64,000 nucleotides of DNA from Salipiger thiooxidans (GCF_900102075.1 NZ_FNAV01000006.1:238871-302870); one strand, 5' to 3'; positions 29,413-38,557 are shown, numbered from the stretch's first letter. Numbers and translations: made by a program. The notes: a model not told the origin generated them from the sequence alone.

Positions 29413-29599
29413 GAAGACCTCCCTTCCATGTCTATTCGCTTGGCAAGGGCGGGGAGGCGGGCAACGAGGGGCACCGACCATGACCTGGCCCTCATCAATG
29501 GAACGGAAGTGCGGCTCGGAAGGTTCCCGCCGATCACGAAATTCTTTCAGCAGGCCGCAATACAGCGGTCCGGGGGCATCTCAAACCACCCTCCGGGCA

Positions 29600-29628
29600 A
29601 GAAAAAACCCGGGCGCAAGCGCCCGGGC
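29600..29628 (-). terminator. Terminator of the glnK-amtB operon
   Basis: On the minus strand: CCCGGGCGC-TT-GCGCCCGGG (9-bp perfect stem, 29608-29627) followed by TTTTTT. It lies 35 bp after the amtB stop. Confidence 0.9.
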
Positions 29629-29662
29629 AGTTGGTCACGAAAGGCTGATAGGAAGGAGGAGA

Positions 29663-31000
29663 TCAGCCTTTGGAGAATTCGGGATAGGCCTCCATGCCCA
29701 GTTCGCCCATGTCGAGGCCCGCGATTTCTTCCTCTTCCGAGACACGGATGCCCATGACCAGCTTGAGGATGAACCACACGACCGCGGAGGAGATGAGGGT
29801 GAAGATGCCGACCACGACGATGCCGTAGAGCTGGGTCGCGAAGGATGCGTCGGCATTGGTGAAGACCACGGCGATGGTGCCCCAGATGCCACAGATGAGG
29901 TGGACCGGGATGGCGCCCACGACGTCGTCGATCTTGAGCTTGTCGATCATCGGAACCGCGAAGACCACGATGATGCCGCCAATTGCGCCGATGATCAGCG
30001 CCGCGCCGAGCGTCGGGGTGAGCGGCTCTGCGGTGATCGAGACGAGGCCTGCGAGGGCGCCGTTCAGCACCATGGTGAGGTCGGGCTTCTTGTACATGAT
30101 CTGGGTGATGATCAGCGCGGCCACCGAACCGCCGGCTGCGGCGATGTTGGTGTTGGCGAAGATGCGCGACACGTCTGCGACGTCACCGACGGTGCCCATG
30201 GCAAGCTGCGATGCGCCGTTGAAGCCGAACCAGCCGAGCCACAGGATGAACGTGCCGAGGGTCGCGAGGGTCAGGTTCGAGCCCGGGATCGGGTTGACGC
30301 GGCCGTCCTTGAACTTGCCGATACGCGGTCCGAGGATGATGGCGCCGGTCAGTGCGGCCCAGCCACCCACCGAGTGCACGACGGTCGAGCCGGCGAAGTC
30401 GAGGAAGCCCGCTTCGTCGAGGAAGCCGCCGCCCCACTTCCAGGAAGCCTGCAGCGGGTAGATGATCGCGGTGAGCACGATGGTGAAGATCAGGAACGGC
30501 CACAGCTTGATGCGCTCGGCGAGGGTGCCGGAGACGATCGACGCGGTGGTTGCGCAGAACATCAGCTGGAAGAAGAAGTCCGAGCCGGTCGAGGCGTAGG
30601 AGTAGTCGTCCGCGGCATCGGCGGTCACGCCGACGGCTTCGAGAACGGCCGGGCCCCAGACGCCGGACAGCACGCCGTCCATGGACCAGGTGCCGAGCGG
30701 GTACATCAGGTTGTAGCCGATGAGGTAGTAGAAGATGCCTGCCAGCGAGAACAGCACGACGTTCTTCATGCACTGCATCGCGACGTTCTTGGACCGGACG
30801 AGGCCGGCCTCGAGCATGGCGAAGCCCGCGGCCATCCACATCACGAGGAAACCGCCGATGAGGAAGAGCAGCGAGTTGAGGATGAAGATCGTGTCAGTCG
30901 ACGCGTTCACGCCCGGAACGGGGCCCTCGTCCTGCGCGAGGCCCAGCGACGGCAGCGCGATCAGCGCGGCGACCGGGGCGAGAGTCTTGAGAAGTTTCAT
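29663..31000 (-). CDS. amtB: Ammonium transporter
   Basis: 445 residues: signal-like first helix (1-22) followed by 11 transmembrane helices. Amt features are visible: the FAGSTVVHSVGGWAALTGA block with the first pore His, and the HLICGIWGT block with the second. It conducts ammonium/ammonia into the cell. It lies 38 bp behind glnK, whose product blocks the pore when nitrogen is sufficient. Terminator directly downstream. Confidence 0.96.
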   Translation of the reverse strand: MKLLKTLAPVAALIALPSLGLAQDEGPVPGVNASTDTIFILNSLLFLIGGFLVMWMAAGFAMLEAGLVRSKNVAMQCMKNVVLFSLAGIFYYLIGYNLMYPLGTWSMDGVLSGVWGPAVLEAVGVTADAADDYSYASTGSDFFFQLMFCATTASIVSGTLAERIKLWPFLIFTIVLTAIIYPLQASWKWGGGFLDEAGFLDFAGSTVVHSVGGWAALTGAIILGPRIGKFKDGRVNPIPGSNLTLATLGTFILWLGWFGFNGASQLAMGTVGDVADVSRIFANTNIAAAGGSVAALIITQIMYKKPDLTMVLNGALAGLVSITAEPLTPTLGAALIIGAIGGIIVVFAVPMIDKLKIDDVVGAIPVHLICGIWGTIAVVFTNADASFATQLYGIVVVGIFTLISSAVVWFILKLVMGIRVSEEEEIAGLDMGELGMEAYPEFSKG

Positions 31001-31038
31001 GTTGCGATGTCCCTAATTATCCTGCGGTCCGATGATGG

Positions 31039-31377
31039 TCAGATCGCGTCGGCGTCGGTTTCGCCGGTGCGCACACGCACGGCCTGCTGCACGTCCAGAA
31101 CAAAGATCTTGCCGTCGCCGATCTTGCCGGTCTGGGCGGTCTTGGTGATCGTCTCGACGACCTGATCGGCCATGGAAGCCGCAACCACGATCTCCAGCTT
31201 GATCTTCGGCACGAAATTCACCGCGTATTCTGCGCCGCGATAGATTTCCGTGTGTCCAGACTGTGAGCCGAAGCCCTTGATTTCCGTCACCATCATGCCG
31301 CGCACGCCGATTCCGGTGAGCGCCTCACGCACCTCCTCGAGCTTGAACGGCTTGATCGTCGCAATGATCAGTTTCAC
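31039..31377 (-). CDS. glnK: Nitrogen regulatory protein P-II
   Basis: 112 residues. The uridylylated Tyr51 sits in the T-loop (YRGAEYAVNF), and the C-terminal PROSITE-type region TGKIGDGKIFVLDV is intact. P-II proteins sense 2-oxoglutarate/ATP and nitrogen status. Linkage to amtB identifies it as the GlnK type. AAGGGACCAAGGTG precedes the ATG. It leads the glnK-amtB operon. Confidence 0.95.
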   Translation of the reverse strand: MKLIIATIKPFKLEEVREALTGIGVRGMMVTEIKGFGSQSGHTEIYRGAEYAVNFVPKIKLEIVVAASMADQVVETITKTAQTGKIGDGKIFVLDVQQAVRVRTGETDADAI

Positions 31378-31507
31378 CTTGGTCCCTTTCGATTTCGCAG
31401 ACCGCAGCCTGCACTATGCAGTGGCAGGAAGACGCCCACGGCTCGGGTTTGAAAGAAACGGGGCTTGTAACGCTGGGGCTGCGCCCCAAGGATGATCAAG
31501 AAATGTA

Positions 31508-31535
31508 CTGTTTTTGAACAGATGCACGAATTATA
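31508..31535 (-). promoter_or_regulatory. glnK: Candidate glnK-amtB promoter with inverted repeat
   Basis: On the minus strand a perfect TATAAT (31530-31535) is preceded by only a weak -35. Just downstream is the inverted repeat CTGTT-N4-AACAG (31508-31521), a possible regulator site. No convincing RpoN GG-N10-GC element was found. The 259-bp spacer (31378-31636) has no gene and must also hold the promoter of the divergent PBP gene. Confidence 0.4.
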
Positions 31536-31636
31536 GGCACACTAAAAACTCGTCATTGTGACCGTTTCGCGGTCTACATCCCCGGTCAAAGCCGTTATTC
31601 TGCGGTGCAAACACAAGAACACCGGGCAGAAGAGAC

Positions 31637-33838
31637 ATGAGTGATTCAGGCCGGGGCAAGGGCCGGCTGGTTGCTGAACGGCGCTACAGCAGAAAGAGCC
31701 CGCAGAACGCCAGCAAAAGCCCTAAGAAGCCCACGAAAACAACGACGAAGAAATCCGCGAGATCGACCGCGCGCAGCCGCAAGGCGCCGCGCCGCAACCC
31801 CGTTGTCGGGTTCATCCTCGGCGTCTTCGGCTGGATGTTCGGGCTGATCTGGACGATCACCTGGCGTGTCACCGCGGTGGTCGCCCTGCTCGTGGGTCTC
31901 GGCGTCGCCTATTTCTACAGCACCCTGCCCTCCTATGACGCGATGCTCGACGGCCGGGCGCGCGGCTCGGTCACGCTGATGGACCGCAACGGCTCGATCT
32001 TCGCGTGGCGCGGCGACCAGTTCGGCGGTGCCGTGACCGCCGACAGCGTCAGCCCGCACCTCAAGAACGCCGTCGTCGCCACCGAGGACAAGCGCTTCTA
32101 CAAGCACTTCGGCGTGTCGCCGCGCGGTGTCGCGAGCGCCGTGCGCATCAACCTCTCGGAAGGCCGCGGCCCGCTCTCGGGCCACGGCGGCTCGACGATC
32201 AGCCAGCAGACCGCCAAGCTGCTCTGCCTCGGCGTCGAGTTCGACCCGACCCAGTGGAAGAACGAAGCCGAATACGTCGCCGACTGCCGCGAGACCTCGC
32301 TGGCCCGGAAGGGCAAGGAGGCGCTCTACGCCATGGCGATGGAGGCCAAGTACAGCAAGGACGAGATCCTCTCGATCTACCTCAACCGCGCCTACTGGGG
32401 CGGCGGCGCCTACGGCGTCGAGGCCGCGGCCGAGCGCTACTTCAGCAAACACGCGGGCGAGCTGAACCCGCAGCAGTCCGCGATGCTCGCGGGCCTGCTG
32501 ACCGCGCCTTCGTCGCTTGCGCCCACCAACAACCTCGAACGCTCGCAGGCCCGCGCCTCGACCGTGCTGCGGCTGATGCACGATCAGGGCTACCTGACCG
32601 ACCAGCAGTTCGACACCGCCATGGCCAACCCTGCGACCCTTTCGGAAGAGGCCGAATCGAAGACCGGAGGCTATTTCGCCGACTGGATCATGTCCGACCT
32701 CGAGGACAACGCCTTCACCAAGAAGACCTCCGAGGACCTCGTGGTGCGCACCACCCTCGACCAGCGCCTGCAACGCGCTGCCGAGGACGCGATGAACAAG
32801 GTCTACGCCGAGAAGGTCACCAAGCCCGGCTCGGTGGTCGAGGCGGCAATCGTGGTGATGTCGTCGGACGGCGCCGTGCGCGCCATCGTGGGCGGCAAGA
32901 AAACCGGCGTCTCGGGCGTGTTCAACCGCGCCACGCAGGCCAAGCGGCAGACCGGCTCGTCGTTCAAACCGTTCATCTATGCCACCGCGCTGGAACTCGG
33001 CCATTCGCCCTACGACACCGTCGTGGACGAGCCCTTCTGCATGAACATCCCCGGCTCCGGCCAGTGGTGCCCCGAGAACTACACCCGCAACTACAAGGGC
33101 CGCGTGACGCTCACGCAGGCGCTGGCGCAGTCGCTCAACATCCCCGCGATCAAGATCTCCGAGGGCGTGGGCCGCGATCTCGTGCGCAAGGTGGCGACCG
33201 GTTTCGGCATCCATTCCGACCTCAACGACACCCCTGCCATGGCGCTCGGCACCTCCGAGGCGACGCTGCTCGAGATGACCGCCGCCTACGCGGGCTTCCT
33301 CAACGGCGGCTCGCGCGTGGTGCCCTACGGCCAGGTCGAGCTGCGGGTGAAGGGCGACGACACCCCGCTGGTGAGCCAGAGCTCGGGCATCCAGGAACGC
33401 GTCATCCAGCAGGAGGCCGCGGGCCAGCTGGTGTGGATGATGCAGCACGTCATCAACGACGGCACCGGCGGCCGCGCCAAGCTGCCCGACGGGCGCGAGG
33501 CGGCGGGCAAGACCGGCACCTCGAACGATGCCCGGGATGCGTGGTTCATCGGCTTCACCGCCGATTACGTGGTCGGCGTCTGGATGGGCAACGACGACAA
33601 CTCGCCGCTCAACGGCGTGACCGGCGGCGGCCTGCCTGCGGACATCTGGCGCGAGACCATGTCGCGCGTCAGCGAGGGGCTTGAGAAGCGCCCGCTGCCC
33701 GCGATCCCGCCGTCGGAACCCGCGCCGCAGGTGGCCGAACAGCAGCCCCAGCAGCAGCAGCGCCAGCCCACGCGCGAGCGTCGGCAGCGCGACAACTTCA
33801 TCCAGCAACTGCTGAACGACCTGCTCGGCGGACGCTGA
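31637..33838 (+). CDS. mrcA: Class A penicillin-binding protein (bifunctional transglycosylase/transpeptidase)
   Basis: 733 residues. A Lys-rich cytoplasmic head (1-55), one membrane helix (about 58-95), a GT51 transglycosylase domain (catalytic Glu in VATEDKRFYKHFG; GGSTISQQTAKL) and a transpeptidase domain with SxxK (GSSFKPF), SLN and KTGTS motifs. The tail is Gln/Pro-rich. It polymerises and cross-links peptidoglycan in the periplasm. Relatives are called PBP1A/MrcA or PbpG; the symbol is approximate. Divergent from glnK. Confidence 0.92.
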   Translation: MSDSGRGKGRLVAERRYSRKSPQNASKSPKKPTKTTTKKSARSTARSRKAPRRNPVVGFILGVFGWMFGLIWTITWRVTAVVALLVGLGVAYFYSTLPSYDAMLDGRARGSVTLMDRNGSIFAWRGDQFGGAVTADSVSPHLKNAVVATEDKRFYKHFGVSPRGVASAVRINLSEGRGPLSGHGGSTISQQTAKLLCLGVEFDPTQWKNEAEYVADCRETSLARKGKEALYAMAMEAKYSKDEILSIYLNRAYWGGGAYGVEAAAERYFSKHAGELNPQQSAMLAGLLTAPSSLAPTNNLERSQARASTVLRLMHDQGYLTDQQFDTAMANPATLSEEAESKTGGYFADWIMSDLEDNAFTKKTSEDLVVRTTLDQRLQRAAEDAMNKVYAEKVTKPGSVVEAAIVVMSSDGAVRAIVGGKKTGVSGVFNRATQAKRQTGSSFKPFIYATALELGHSPYDTVVDEPFCMNIPGSGQWCPENYTRNYKGRVTLTQALAQSLNIPAIKISEGVGRDLVRKVATGFGIHSDLNDTPAMALGTSEATLLEMTAAYAGFLNGGSRVVPYGQVELRVKGDDTPLVSQSSGIQERVIQQEAAGQLVWMMQHVINDGTGGRAKLPDGREAAGKTGTSNDARDAWFIGFTADYVVGVWMGNDDNSPLNGVTGGGLPADIWRETMSRVSEGLEKRPLPAIPPSEPAPQVAEQQPQQQQRQPTRERRQRDNFIQQLLNDLLGGR

Positions 33839-33934
33839 CGTCGGAGCGATGGCGCGCCGGGGTGGATTTCACTTCCCCTCGGCACGCCGACCGGCTCTAA
33901 CGAAGACGCTGCCGCGGGAGGAAGGAGCCAGAGC

Positions 33935-36268
33935 ATGAGCGTGAAAGAGATCTTCGAGACCATGGAATACGGTCCCTCCGCCGAAAGCGCCTCCGAAGCG
34001 CTGGCCTGGCTCGCCACGCAGGAGACCGGCTTCGGCCAGTTCATCGACGGCGCCTTCACCGCCCCCGGCGACACCTTCGAAAGCCGCAACCCCGCCACCG
34101 GCGCGCTGCTCGCGAAGGTGACACAGGCAACGCAGGCGGATGTCGATGCCGCCGTCGCCGCCGCCCGCGCGGCACAGCCCAAGTGGGAAAAGCTGGGCGG
34201 TCCGGGCCGGGCGCGGCATCTCTATGCGCTGGCGCGGCTCCTGCAGAAGCACGCGCGGCTCTTCGCGGTGCTCGAGACGCTCGACAACGGCAAGCCAATC
34301 CGCGAGAGCCGCGACATCGACGTGCCCCTCGCCGCGCGGCATTTCTACTATCACGCGGGCTCGGCCCAGCTCATGGCCTCCGAGATGCCCGGGCGCGTGG
34401 CCATGGGTGTCTGCGGCCAGATCATCCCATGGAACTTCCCGCTGCTGATGCTGGCGTGGAAGGTGGCCCCGGCGCTCGCCACCGGCAACACCGTGGTGCT
34501 GAAGCCCGCCGAATGGACCCCGCTCACCGCGCTGCTCTTTGCAGACATCTGCCGCCAGGCCGGGCTGCCCAAAGGCGTCGTGAACATCGTCACCGGCGAC
34601 GGTGCCGTGGGCGAGATGATCGTCGCGTCCGAGGTCGACAAGATCGCCTTCACCGGCTCGACCGAAGTCGGCCGCCGCATCCGCGAGGCCACCGCCGGCA
34701 GCGGCAAGGCCCTGACGCTCGAGCTTGGCGGCAAGTCGCCCTACATCGTCTTCGAGGACGCCGATCTCGACAGCGCCGTCGAGGGGCTGGTCGATGCCAT
34801 CTGGTTCAACGGCGGGCAGGTCTGCTGCGCGGGCTCCCGGCTGCTGGTGCAGGAGGGCGTCGCCGGACGCTTCCACGCCAAGCTCAAGGCCCGGATGGAG
34901 AAACTGCGCATCGGCGATCCGCTCGACAAGTGCATCGACGTCGGCGCCATCGTCGACCCGGTCCAGCACAAGCGCATCGCCGAGATGGTGGCGGCCAGCG
35001 ACGGCGAGGTCTTCCAGCCGGGCCCCTGCCCCGAGGGCTGTTTCTATCCGCCGACCCTGATCACCGGCCTCGCCCCCGCCTCGGCGCTGATGCAGGACGA
35101 GATCTTCGGGCCGGTGCTGGTCTCCGCCACCTTCCGCACGCCCTCCGAGGCGGTGGAGATGGCCAACAACACCCGCTACGGGCTTGCCGCCTCGGTCTGG
35201 TCCGAGAACATCAACGTGGCGCTCGACGTGGCGCCGAAGCTGGCCGCGGGCGTGGTCTGGATCAACGGGTCGAACATGTTTGACGCGGCGGCGCCCTTCG
35301 GCGGCCTGCGCGAGAGCGGCTTCGGGCGCGAGGGCGGCCCCGAAGGCCTGACCGCCTACACGAGGCCCGCCGGCAAGCCGAAGCCCGGCAAGCCCGTCGC
35401 CGCCTTCCCCGGCGGCGAGGCCGAGCCGCAGCCGGTCGACCGCACTGCCAAGCTCTACATCGGCGGCAAGCAGGCCCGGCCCGACGGCGGCTATGCCCGC
35501 AACGTGCACGACAAGCGCGGGGCCCTCATCGGGCAGGCGCCGCTCGCCAGCCGCAAGGATATCCGCAACGCCGTCGAGGCGGCGCGGGGCGCTGCCGGCT
35601 GGGCCGGGGCCTCGGCCCACAACCGCGCGCAGGTGCTTTACTACATCGGCGAGAATCTCTCGGCCCGCAGCGACGGCTTCGCCACGCTGCTCGACCGGCT
35701 GACCGGCGGACGCGACGGCGCGAAGGAGGTCGAGACCTCGATCGAGCGGCTCTTCACCTACGCCGCCTGGTGCGACAAGTTCGACGGCCGCGTCGCGGGT
35801 GTGCCCCTGCGCGGCACGGCGCTGGCGATGCGCGCGCCCTGTGGCGTCATCGGCGGGCTCTGCCCCGACCAGCACCCGCTGCTCGGGCTGGTATCGCTGA
35901 TGGCCCCGGCCATCGCCATGGGCAACCGCGTCGTGCTGGTGGCCTCCGAGCCCTTCCCGCTGGCCGCCACCGAGTTCTACCAGGTGCTCGACACCTCGGA
36001 CGTGCCCGGCGGCGTGGTCAACATCCTGACCGGCAGCCACGCCGAGCTGGCGCCGACGCTGGCGGGCCACGCGGATGTCGACTCGGTCTGGAGCTTCTCG
36101 GGCGCGCCGCTCTCGGAGGTGGTCGAACGGCACGCCGCGGGCAACCTCAAGCGCAGCTGGGTCAACGACGGCACGGCCCGCGACTGGACGGGCGCCGACG
36201 GCGAGGGGCGCGCGTTCCTCGACGCCGCGACCGAGGTCAAGACCGTGTGGATTCCCTGGGGCGCCTAA
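33935..36268 (+). CDS. Bifunctional-looking aldehyde dehydrogenase, ALDH16 family
   Basis: 777 residues, much longer than a normal ALDH (~490). The first domain (about 35-480) is complete, with general base Glu (ELGGKSPYIV, ~264) and nucleophile Cys (GGQVCCAGSR, ~297). The second (about 505-777) is a truncated ALDH repeat with the Rossmann-like NAD-binding half but no catalytic cysteine domain. That architecture defines ALDH16; bacterial members are catalytically active. It oxidises an aldehyde with NAD(P)+. Standalone gene here, 96 bp after the PBP gene, without the deoC partner seen in some genomes. Confidence 0.88.
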   Translation: MSVKEIFETMEYGPSAESASEALAWLATQETGFGQFIDGAFTAPGDTFESRNPATGALLAKVTQATQADVDAAVAAARAAQPKWEKLGGPGRARHLYALARLLQKHARLFAVLETLDNGKPIRESRDIDVPLAARHFYYHAGSAQLMASEMPGRVAMGVCGQIIPWNFPLLMLAWKVAPALATGNTVVLKPAEWTPLTALLFADICRQAGLPKGVVNIVTGDGAVGEMIVASEVDKIAFTGSTEVGRRIREATAGSGKALTLELGGKSPYIVFEDADLDSAVEGLVDAIWFNGGQVCCAGSRLLVQEGVAGRFHAKLKARMEKLRIGDPLDKCIDVGAIVDPVQHKRIAEMVAASDGEVFQPGPCPEGCFYPPTLITGLAPASALMQDEIFGPVLVSATFRTPSEAVEMANNTRYGLAASVWSENINVALDVAPKLAAGVVWINGSNMFDAAAPFGGLRESGFGREGGPEGLTAYTRPAGKPKPGKPVAAFPGGEAEPQPVDRTAKLYIGGKQARPDGGYARNVHDKRGALIGQAPLASRKDIRNAVEAARGAAGWAGASAHNRAQVLYYIGENLSARSDGFATLLDRLTGGRDGAKEVETSIERLFTYAAWCDKFDGRVAGVPLRGTALAMRAPCGVIGGLCPDQHPLLGLVSLMAPAIAMGNRVVLVASEPFPLAATEFYQVLDTSDVPGGVVNILTGSHAELAPTLAGHADVDSVWSFSGAPLSEVVERHAAGNLKRSWVNDGTARDWTGADGEGRAFLDAATEVKTVWIPWGA

Positions 36269-36395
36269 CCTCGAGCGCCCCTGTGAGGCCCGGCAGGCCA
36301 GTCGCCGCCCGTCGCGACAGGCTTGACTCTCTTCGGCTTTCGGACGTATCGGGCCTCTTCTCTGCCGGGCGTTGGGCCCTCTGGCCCCGCGATCA

Positions 36396-36424
36396 TTGAG
36401 ATTTCACACTACCGATGCTATCTT
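36396..36424 (+). promoter_or_regulatory. rsfS: Sigma-70-like promoter of the rsfS-rlmH unit
   Basis: TTGAGA (36396-36401), 17-nt spacer, TATCTT (36419-36424). Predicted transcription start near 36431, giving a ~47-nt leader before the short open frame at 36478. A weaker TTGACT lies at 36323. Confidence 0.55.
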
Positions 36425-36477
36425 TTCCCTACGCCCGGCGCCGGGGTGGCTTTCGGCGCTTGTCTAGAAGGAGGACA

Positions 36478-36534
36478 ATGTCCTGTCACTTACTGCGAAC
36501 GCGGCCGGTGCCGCTGAGCCGGGGGCGCCCATGA
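36478..36534 (+). CDS. Putative 18-residue leader peptide coupled to rsfS
   Basis: ATG preceded by the strongest Shine-Dalgarno sequence in the area (AAGGAGG, 3 nt spacing). It encodes MSCHLLRTRPVPLSRGRP and stops with TGA in an ATGA overlap with the rsfS start, which itself lacks a Shine-Dalgarno sequence. This suggests translational coupling. Composition (three Arg, three Pro) could stall or pace ribosomes, but no attenuator hairpin is obvious. Could also be a chance frame. Confidence 0.45.
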   Translation: MSCHLLRTRPVPLSRGRP

Positions 36535-36902
36535 GCGGCCTGCCCCACTCCAAGGTCACGAGCGAGCAGATTCTCGCAACGGTCCTCAAGATCCTCGATG
36601 ACAACAAGGCGGAAGACGTCGTGCAGATCGACCTGCGCGGCAAGACCTCCGTCTGCGATCACATGGTGATCTGTTCGGGCCGGTCGTCGCGCCAGGTGGT
36701 GTCGATTGCCGACAAGCTCGCCGAGGATCTCAAGCATGAGCTGGGAGTGCTTTCGAAATCCGAAGGCCAGGAAACCGGCGACTGGGTGCTGATCGACACG
36801 GGCGACGTCGTCGTCCACGTCTTCCGTCCCGAAGTCCGCGAGTTCTACCAGCTCGAGAAGATGTGGATGCCGATCGGCAAGACCGCGACCAACGCCGTCT
36901 GA
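36531..36902 (+). CDS. rsfS: Ribosome silencing factor RsfS
   Basis: 123 residues, full-length RsfS/DUF143 domain: EDVVQIDLRGKTSVCDHMVIC, SRQVVSIADKLAEDL, EGQETGDWVLIDTGDVVVHVF and the C-terminal REFYQLEKMW. It binds L14 and blocks subunit joining in starvation. Followed after 9 nt by rlmH, a widely conserved pair. Confidence 0.95.
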   Translation: MSGLPHSKVTSEQILATVLKILDDNKAEDVVQIDLRGKTSVCDHMVICSGRSSRQVVSIADKLAEDLKHELGVLSKSEGQETGDWVLIDTGDVVVHVFRPEVREFYQLEKMWMPIGKTATNAV

Positions 36903-36911
36903 CGAAAACGC

Positions 36912-37382
36912 ATGCGTGTCCATCTCTGCGTCGTGGGACGCCTTCGGGCGGGCCCGGAGCGCGAGCTTGTTGACGATTACCTGAAACGCTTCGACCGCAC
37001 CGGACGGGCGCTTGGGCTCGGTCCCGTGCGCATCGTCGAGGTCGATGACCGCAAGGGCGGCGGCATGGCGGCCGAGGCCGACCTGCTGCGCCGTGCCCTG
37101 CCCTCGGGCGCGCGGCTCTGCATTCTCGACGAGCGCGGCCGGCTGATGACATCGCCCGATTTCGCCGCTGAACTTGGCCGCGTGCGCGACAACGGCACCC
37201 AGGACCTGGCCTTCGTGATCGGCGGCGCGGACGGCATCGACCCCGCGCTGCGGGCCGAGGCCGACATGGCGCTGTCCTTCGGTCAGATGGTCTGGCCGCA
37301 CATGCTGGTGCGGGTGATGCTCGCCGAGCAGCTTTACCGCGCGGCGTCCATCCTCTCGGGAAGCCCTTACCACCGCGCCTGA
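36912..37382 (+). CDS. rlmH: 23S rRNA (pseudouridine-1915 N3)-methyltransferase
   Basis: 156 residues, SPOUT methyltransferase. C-terminal trefoil knot features FVIGGADGIDPALR and LSFGQMVWPHMLVRVMLAEQLYRA are intact, ending SGSPYHRA as usual. It methylates helix 69 of 23S rRNA. Second gene of the rsfS-rlmH unit. Confidence 0.96.
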   Translation: MRVHLCVVGRLRAGPERELVDDYLKRFDRTGRALGLGPVRIVEVDDRKGGGMAAEADLLRRALPSGARLCILDERGRLMTSPDFAAELGRVRDNGTQDLAFVIGGADGIDPALRAEADMALSFGQMVWPHMLVRVMLAEQLYRAASILSGSPYHRA

Positions 37383-37599
37383 GGCGTGGCGGACACAACC
37401 CTCGGCAGTTTTCCGCCCGGCCGGACTAACCGAAGGCGGCTTTCCGCCCGCGGTAGAAAACCGCGATTGCCAGCCTCAACACCCTTGAATTACCCGAGAT
37501 TCGAGCACGCCGTCGCGCTGCCATCAGACAGGCGTGAATGTGTCGGTCACCTGTCCCCAGCGGTCCTTTCTGACTGCGTCCCAGGCCGGCACATCCTGA

Positions 37600-37634
37600 G
37601 GCCCCGGAGTCCCCAACTCCGGGGCCGAACTTTT
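37600..37634 (+). terminator. Terminator downstream of rlmH
   Basis: 10-bp perfect stem GGCCCCGGAG / CTCCGGGGCC (37600-37609 with 37617-37626), 7-nt loop, then GAACTTTT. It lies 218 nt after the rlmH stop, so the mRNA has a long 3' tail or a separate short RNA ends here. The rest of the 282-bp gap shows no gene. Confidence 0.75.
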
Positions 37635-37664
37635 CCCCACGAAGTCCGGACCGACGCCTGAAGC

Positions 37665-38468
37665 TCAGGCGTAGGCGTACCACAGCAGGCCCGCGCCCAA
37701 GATGACGCGGTAGATGACGTAGGGGGTGAAGCTGACCGAACGCAGAAGCCGCATCATCAGCGCCAGCGCCCCCAGCGCCGCGGCAAAGGCGAAGACCGCG
37801 CCGATGAGCCCGTCGATGGCCACCTGCGCATCTGCCTCGGAGGCGACTTCGGCCCCGAGCAGCACGCCCGAGGCGAGGATGGTCGGGATCGACATCAGCA
37901 TCGAGATCTTGGCGGCGTCGTGGCGGTTGTAGCCCATGAAGCGCGCGCCAGTGATGCAGATGCCCGAACGCGACGTGCCGGGGATCAGCGCGACCGCCTG
38001 CCAGAGCCCCATCTTGAGCGCCTCGATCGGCCCCCAGTCGGCCTCGGTCTTGTGGGTGGCGCCCTTCTGGTCCGCCCACCACAGCACGATGCCGAAGCCG
38101 AGCATGGTCCAGCCGATGACGGCAACCGAGCGCAGCGCCTCGTCGAGGCCGGTGAGCTTCATGGCGAGGCCCGCGATGACCACCGGGATGGTCGCGATGG
38201 CAAGGCCGAGTGCCAGCCGCGCCGCCGGGGTCTGGCGGCGCCCGACGATCAGGTCGACGGTCCCCGCGAGCGCAACCTTCACGTCGGCCCAGAAGTAGAG
38301 CACCACGGCCGCCAGCGTGCCGACGTGTACGGCCACGTCGATGGCCTGGCCCTGGTCGGCCATGCCGGTAAGATTCGGCAGAAGAATCAGGTGACCCGAG
38401 GAAGAAATGGGCAGAAACTCGGTAATACCCTGTATCAGGGCCAGCAGGATCAATTGCAGCATTGGCAT
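37665..38468 (-). CDS. uppP: Undecaprenyl-diphosphatase
   Basis: 267 residues, multi-pass membrane protein of the BacA/UppP family. Both catalytic boxes are present: QGITEFLPISSSGH at the N-terminus and LIPGTSRSG near residue 170. It recycles the lipid carrier for peptidoglycan synthesis. Start ATG 38468 is preceded by GGAGG at 9 nt; an 18-residue upstream extension is not needed. Convergent with rlmH. Confidence 0.95.
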   Translation of the reverse strand: MPMLQLILLALIQGITEFLPISSSGHLILLPNLTGMADQGQAIDVAVHVGTLAAVVLYFWADVKVALAGTVDLIVGRRQTPAARLALGLAIATIPVVIAGLAMKLTGLDEALRSVAVIGWTMLGFGIVLWWADQKGATHKTEADWGPIEALKMGLWQAVALIPGTSRSGICITGARFMGYNRHDAAKISMLMSIPTILASGVLLGAEVASEADAQVAIDGLIGAVFAFAAALGALALMMRLLRSVSFTPYVIYRVILGAGLLWYAYA

Positions 38469-38537
38469 GTTCACGGACCTCCAGCTAGCCTGACACCAGC
38501 CGTATAACCTGAGCGTTCGCAAGGCGAAAGCGGCTAA

Positions 38538-38557
38538 TAGGTCCGGTATACGACCTA
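38538..38557. promoter_or_regulatory. Inverted repeat upstream of gltD (candidate operator)
   Basis: TAGGTC-N8-GACCTA (38538-38543 and 38552-38557), perfect 6-bp arms, in an AT-rich stretch between uppP and gltD. A third half-site, ATAGGTC, occurs at 38611-38617. A dimeric regulator such as a LysR- or Lrp-type protein could bind. The target gene could be gltD or uppP. Confidence 0.45.

Noticed and set aside
31378..31636. RpoN promoter for glnK-amtB
   Set aside because: No GG-N10-GC element with TGGC/TTGC context found on the minus strand; a TATAAT element is more convincing.
33720..33790. CAG-rich run near the end of the PBP gene as a tandem repeat locus
   Set aside because: Only a short Gln/Pro-rich tail (QPQQQQRQ); common in class A PBPs and not a regular repeat array.
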